A DNA stretch of 64,000 bases, from assembly GCA_029379385.1 (NCBI GenBank), contig CM055611.1, positions 23,340,092 to 23,404,091 on the forward strand, read 5' to 3'. Shown one piece after another: positions 59,566 through 64,000 of the stretch. The notes beneath the pieces were generated by a model. It saw only the letters and a program-made list of their open reading frames with translations, had not been told where the DNA came from and did no database searches. How positions within the stretch are numbered: position 1 is the first letter of the stretch; each line of letters starts with the position of its first letter. The position numbers and the translations under genes were made by a program. The DNA is from Quillaja saponaria (Eukaryota; Streptophyta; Magnoliopsida; Fabales; Quillajaceae).

Positions 59566-62500
59566 ATGGTTGTAAACTCTAACAGAGTGGAACACTTTGA
59601 TAACCATGAGAGCATGATCAACATTCAAATAGAGTTACCACCATCACCACCATTGGAAATTCACAGAGTTCGCTTGCCACCAGAAAGGACAACATTCCAG
59701 AAACTCAAGCAAAGGCTCTCTGAGATTTTCTTCCCGGATGATCCACTTTACAGATTCAAAAATCAAACTTGCTTACAAAAATTGCTTCTGGGTCTTCAAT
59801 TTTTGTTTCCAATTTTTCAATGGGCACCTGAATACAATTTTAGGCTTCTAAGGTCTGATGTCATTTCTGGGCTCACCATTGCTAGCCTGGCAATTCCACA
59901 GGTAAGACAAACAATGCAACCAACCCACTCACTGCATCTATTTCTCTTTGTAAAGTTGTAAACACTGTTTGTCATTTCTGGTGGTTCCAAGACTCTATAA
60001 ATATTCCATATATAAAACATATATTTGTTTTTAACCTTTAAATTTTTACTTTATTTGGTAAGGGGTTTTAATTTTTACCTTATTTTGTCTGACCCATAAT
60101 CTGTTCTGTTTTTGTTTTGAAAATTAAATCTTAATCTGTTTAATTCCTCTATGCAGGGAATAAGTTATGCAAAGCTTGCAAATTTGCCACCTATAGTAGG
60201 ACTATGTTAGTATTTATCATCTTCTATGTTGCTTATTGCCTTCAGTAATAGTTTCTTTAGCATGGTGAGTCCTTTCAGTCTGATGTAATATTTTTACTGG
60301 TATGAATATGATGCAGATTCAAGTTTTGTGCCCCCATTGATATATTCCCTTCTTGGGAGTTCTAGACATATTGGTGTTGGCCCAGTTTCTATTGCCTCTT
60401 TGGTCATGGGATCAATGTTAAGTGAGACCGTTTCTTCTAGTGAAGATTCAATCCTGTATTTGAAATTGGCTTTCACTGCTACTTTCTTTGCTGGTGTGTT
60501 CCAGGCTTCTTTGGGTATCCTCAGGTATTAGCTTTGTTCATGCTATTATTTTCTATAAGAATTAAATGGAAGAAACTTAAACCAACTTAGAAATGGTTGG
60601 GATTTAATGTTGATCTGCAGGTTAGGCTTTGTGATTGATTTTCTCTCGAAGGCAACTTTAGTTGGGTTCATGGCGGGTGCAGCCGTCATTGTGGCATTAC
60701 AGCAACTGAAAGGTTTACTTGGAATTGTCCATTTCACTGACAAGATGCAAATCATTCCTGTGCTGACCTCTGTTTTCAAGCAGAGAGAAGAGGTATAATT
60801 ATTTCATTAACTTTTGTAGGCAATCTTTTTGTTTTTGGTAATGGAGGCTAGGCGATCTTTAGCCGTTACTCTAAGTCTTTCAAAATCATGAAATAAAAGA
60901 ATAATTTCTCCAAATTTGCTCTCTTATAAAGTACTTAATACATATTCTCTGGACGGCAATATCTTAGATGCTTTCTCTCCGCAATTTCTTGAAGGATCAA
61001 GTTCCCAACTTTTTTTTTTTTTGGAGAATCAAACTTTTCTTTTATTTCCAAAGATGTGCAATAGTCAGTCTAATGAAAGATATTTGCCCTAGTTATGAGT
61101 GTAACAACCTGGGAATGGCTTAAAACAGTGTGTTCATAACATCAAAAGTATCTTCTACAACTGGGACTCCCCAAAATTACTTATATAATTCATATCGACT
61201 TATTTTTTTTACATATAAGACTCAGCACACACTAATTCCCGCACATCACAACAACGTACTCGTGTCATCACAGTGTGAGTGCATTTTATGTCCATATATT
61301 AAAGTACTATGATCCAACAATGTGCAGTGGTTATGGCAAACCATTGTGATGGGAATCTGCTTCCTGGCCTTCCTGTTGACAAGCGAGGCATATTGTAAGT
61401 TTCTGTATCATACATAAATTTATGGTGCATTACTATTTGCAATCATTTTTCCCTCCTAAAATTAACAATTCTAAATGATTGACACAGAGCATGAAGAAAC
61501 CAAAGCTTTTTTGGATTTCAGCTGCTGCTCCATTGACATCAGTTATTATATCAACCATTATAGTTTTTCCTTATCAGACATAAGGCTCATGGAATTGCAT
61601 TTGTAAGAATAAAACACTAATATAATTTTTTAACTCGGTAGTTTTATATGCAAGATTTCGTAAAATTTATCTTTCTAACTAAACTTCTCCATCTTGGACA
61701 GATTGGGAAATTACCAGAGGGCATTAATCCACCATCAGCAAATATGTTATACTTCGATGGTCATTATCTGGGAGTTGCTATTAAAACTGGCATTGTCACT
61801 GGAATCTTATCTCTAACTGTAAGTTGCTCAAAACCAATACTTGTTTGTTCAGAAAAAAATGATGAACAGCAATTGTTAATTGAATGCTTATGGTACAGCA
61901 TGTTTTTCTTATCTAGGAAGGAATTGCAGTTGGAAGAACATTTGCCGCAATGCAAAACTATCAAGTTGATGGAAACAAAGAAATGATGGCCATCGGTCTA
62001 ATGAACATCGCTGGCTCTTGCACTTCGTGCTATGTTACCTCAGGTGATGGTTTCTTATTCACTTTGCCTAAATTAGTTGAAAACTATTACAAAAGCAACG
62101 TACTGAAGCTTTCTCCTTTTTTATTTTGCAGGATCATTTTCTCGATCTGCCGTGAACTATAACGCCGGAGCAAAAACAACAGTTTCAAATATAGTTATGG
62201 CTGCAGCTGTGCTTGTGACTCTGCTATTCCTGATGCCCCTGTTTAATTACACCCCAAATGTAATCTTAGGAGCCATTATTATAACTGCTGTGATTGGTCT
62301 AATAGATTATCAAGCTGCATATAAATTATGGAAGGTTGACAAGCTTGATTTCCTGGCTTGTTTGTGCTCCTTCTTTGGTGTTCTTTTCATCTCAGTAGCC
62401 CTAGGTCTCGCTATAGCGGTATGCTTTTAGTTCTTACAGATTCTCTTCACTAAATGTTCTTGTATCTATATGTTAAACTAAGAATCCCTTGGCCAAAAAT

Positions 62501-63288
62501 TTCAGGTTGGAGTATCTGTGTTCAAGATTCTACTTCATGTCACCAGGCCAAACACAATGGTGTTGGGAAAATTACCAGGAACTCAAATTTACCACAACCT
62601 AAACCAATACAAAGAAGCTACAAGGGTTCCTTCATTTCTCATTCTAGCTGTTGAGTCTCCCATCTATTTTGCCAATGCAACTTACCTGCAAGAAAGGTCA
62701 GTTCTTCGATCTTGAAGCTAGCTCAGGAAATCGCAGGGATGTAATCTGAGAATCTTTCAGAGTAATGGCTCTCTAATTAAGAGTATCTCTCCTGTGACAG
62801 GATCCTGAGATGGATTCGAGAAGAAGAAGACCGGATAAGAGCAAACGATGAAAGTACTCTGAAGTGCATAATTTTGTACATGACAGGTACATTACATGAA
62901 CTTCTATACATTCTGGCCTGTGGACAGACGGATTAGCATGAGATTTGTTGGGGTCATTTGGCTAACAGTTATTTACATTTTTCTCAGCTGTGACAGCCAT
63001 AGACACAAGCGGCATTGACACAATATGCGAACTCAGAAAGATGCTGGAGAGGAGGTCACTTCAGGTATAGACATTGATGATATAACAATTTCAGGCAATT
63101 TCTGATCTTGACTATAATCAGCGTATCTTTTCCTTGTTACATAGCTTGTGTTGGCAAATCCTGTTGCAAGTGTGGTGGAGAAGTTGCATCACTCAAAAAT
63201 GTTGGATTCCTTTGGCTCGAGAGGTCTCTATCTTACAGTGGGAGAAGCTGTGGCAGACATTTCATCTCTTTGGAAAGATCAGGCATGA
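59566..63288 (+). CDS. SULTR3;4: SULTR3;4-like sulfate/phosphate-distribution transporter (SLC26 type)
   Basis: Plasma-membrane anion symporter of plant SULTR group 3; group members include SULTR3;4/SPDT, linked to phosphorus distribution. Thirteen exons fit: 59566-59901, 60157-60205, 60317-60524, 60621-60792, 61328-61394, 61488-61602, 61702-61818, 61917-62043, 62132-62418, 62506-62696, 62801-62886, 62988-63064 and 63145-63288. Landmarks: [36 protein letters not shown], the membrane core, [30 protein letters not shown], then a cytosolic STAS domain (AIDTSGID) and a C-terminus SSLWKDQA. The first ATG is at 59,566. Two +1 insertions, at about 61,383-61,386 (exon 5) and 61,564-61,570 (exon 6), break the frame; removing them gives exactly 658 codons and correct phases. 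In the STAS domain the usual Asp of ILDMTAV is Tyr (TAC, 62,877-62,879). Confidence 0.9.
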
Positions 63289-64000
63289 CTAGCGTAAAGG
63301 CTTTACAGGACAAAGGAAAGATATGAGAAGACTAACATCATCAAAGTATGAAAAGTTCTAATCATGAGAGTTTGTTTTCGTCATCTTTTCTCCGAGACAC
63401 CTGTTAAAAGTTTTGAAACAATTTAATCTGTTTTAGTTGGAACTAGGAAATTTTTAATTAGGCTAAGATGATGGTCGTGACATGTTATTTTCGTCAATCT
63501 CTTGCTTAAGTTTTGTAGATATATCAGGGAAGAAGGGAAGCCATTGGAGATATGTCTAATGACTTCATCCCTATGGGAAGCTGTAACATCAGGGACAAAT
63601 GTGAATAGAAGACGGCATTTGTTCGTTAACAAATACTGTTAAATGTCCTTTGATAGATCCTGCAAACCTGCAATCACTTTGAATTGCTTCACATGCTACT
63701 TTCGAATTGTGTCAACGAATAAATTCCACAGTAGTATCCACCAGTACTCACTGAATTTGCTGTTTATGATCAGATGCTTAAAATACAATGGAAAATTGAA
63801 TACCAAAAATGAGAATGAAAGGTTTATTTAACAATTGTTTTGGAATATTTGTTAAACTATAATAAATATATATTTTTTTAATTTAAATTTCATAAAAACG
63901 ATAATTTATATATTAAATAGCATTAAAATTATGAATAACTATCACAATAAATATTACAAATTTTTTATTTATAAAATCTTAACAAGTGATATTTTTTATA
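63289..64000. other. 3' flank of the SULTR3;4-like gene
   Basis: Likely 3' untranslated region to about 63,500, then AT-rich spacer. No gene seen before the window end. Confidence 0.5.

Overview
The window is nuclear DNA from a flowering plant, almost certainly a eudicot. It is A+T-rich, its genes have many short GT-AG introns, and it carries plant-specific families: RPS5-like CC-NBS-LRR genes, an LRR receptor kinase, thionin-like peptides and a group-3 SULTR transporter. The species cannot be named from sequence alone.

Left block (about 1-12,600) is immune-receptor territory. It holds a truncated extra copy of the last exon of a glycosyltransferase gene, a heavily mutated MIK2-like LRR receptor-kinase pseudogene (minus), a five-copy ~85-bp tandem repeat, and two tandem CNL genes (plus). 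The first CNL is open through NB-ARC and most LRRs. The second has one frameshift and two nonsense codons. Both lose the same C-terminal LRR segment by different lesions.

Middle block (13,600-46,200) is mostly housekeeping genes on the minus strand: a GT4 glycosyltransferase (5 exons), a Barentsz/MLN51-like exon-junction-complex protein (9 exons, 675 aa, with one GC-AG intron), NUP50 (one coding exon) and coatomer beta' (24 exons, 916 aa). Between the Barentsz-like gene and NUP50 lie two divergent thionin-like genes and a captured fragment of a mitochondrial-carrier gene flanked by inverted CT-rich ends, a Pack-MULE-like arrangement. The order GT - NUP50 - coatomer beta' - SULTR3;4 matches, from memory, Arabidopsis At3g15940-At3g15990, so the immune genes, the Barentsz-like gene and the thionin-like genes sit around or inside an old conserved block.

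Right block (46,200-64,000) starts with two derivatives of the coatomer beta' gene. One is a short rearranged remnant. The other is a ten-exon copy that would encode only the first WD40 propeller and keeps every residue I recall as needed to bind KKxx cargo signals. Then come about 9 kb of AT-rich DNA with two long poly-G tracts, and a 13-exon SULTR3;4-like transporter (plus).

GT, NUP50 and SULTR3;4 each contain exactly two single-base insertions that break otherwise perfect exon structures, while coatomer beta' and the Barentsz-like gene have none. Insertion-only lesions in genes expected to work look more like residual long-read sequence error than real decay. The nonsense substitutions in the receptor genes do not have that explanation.
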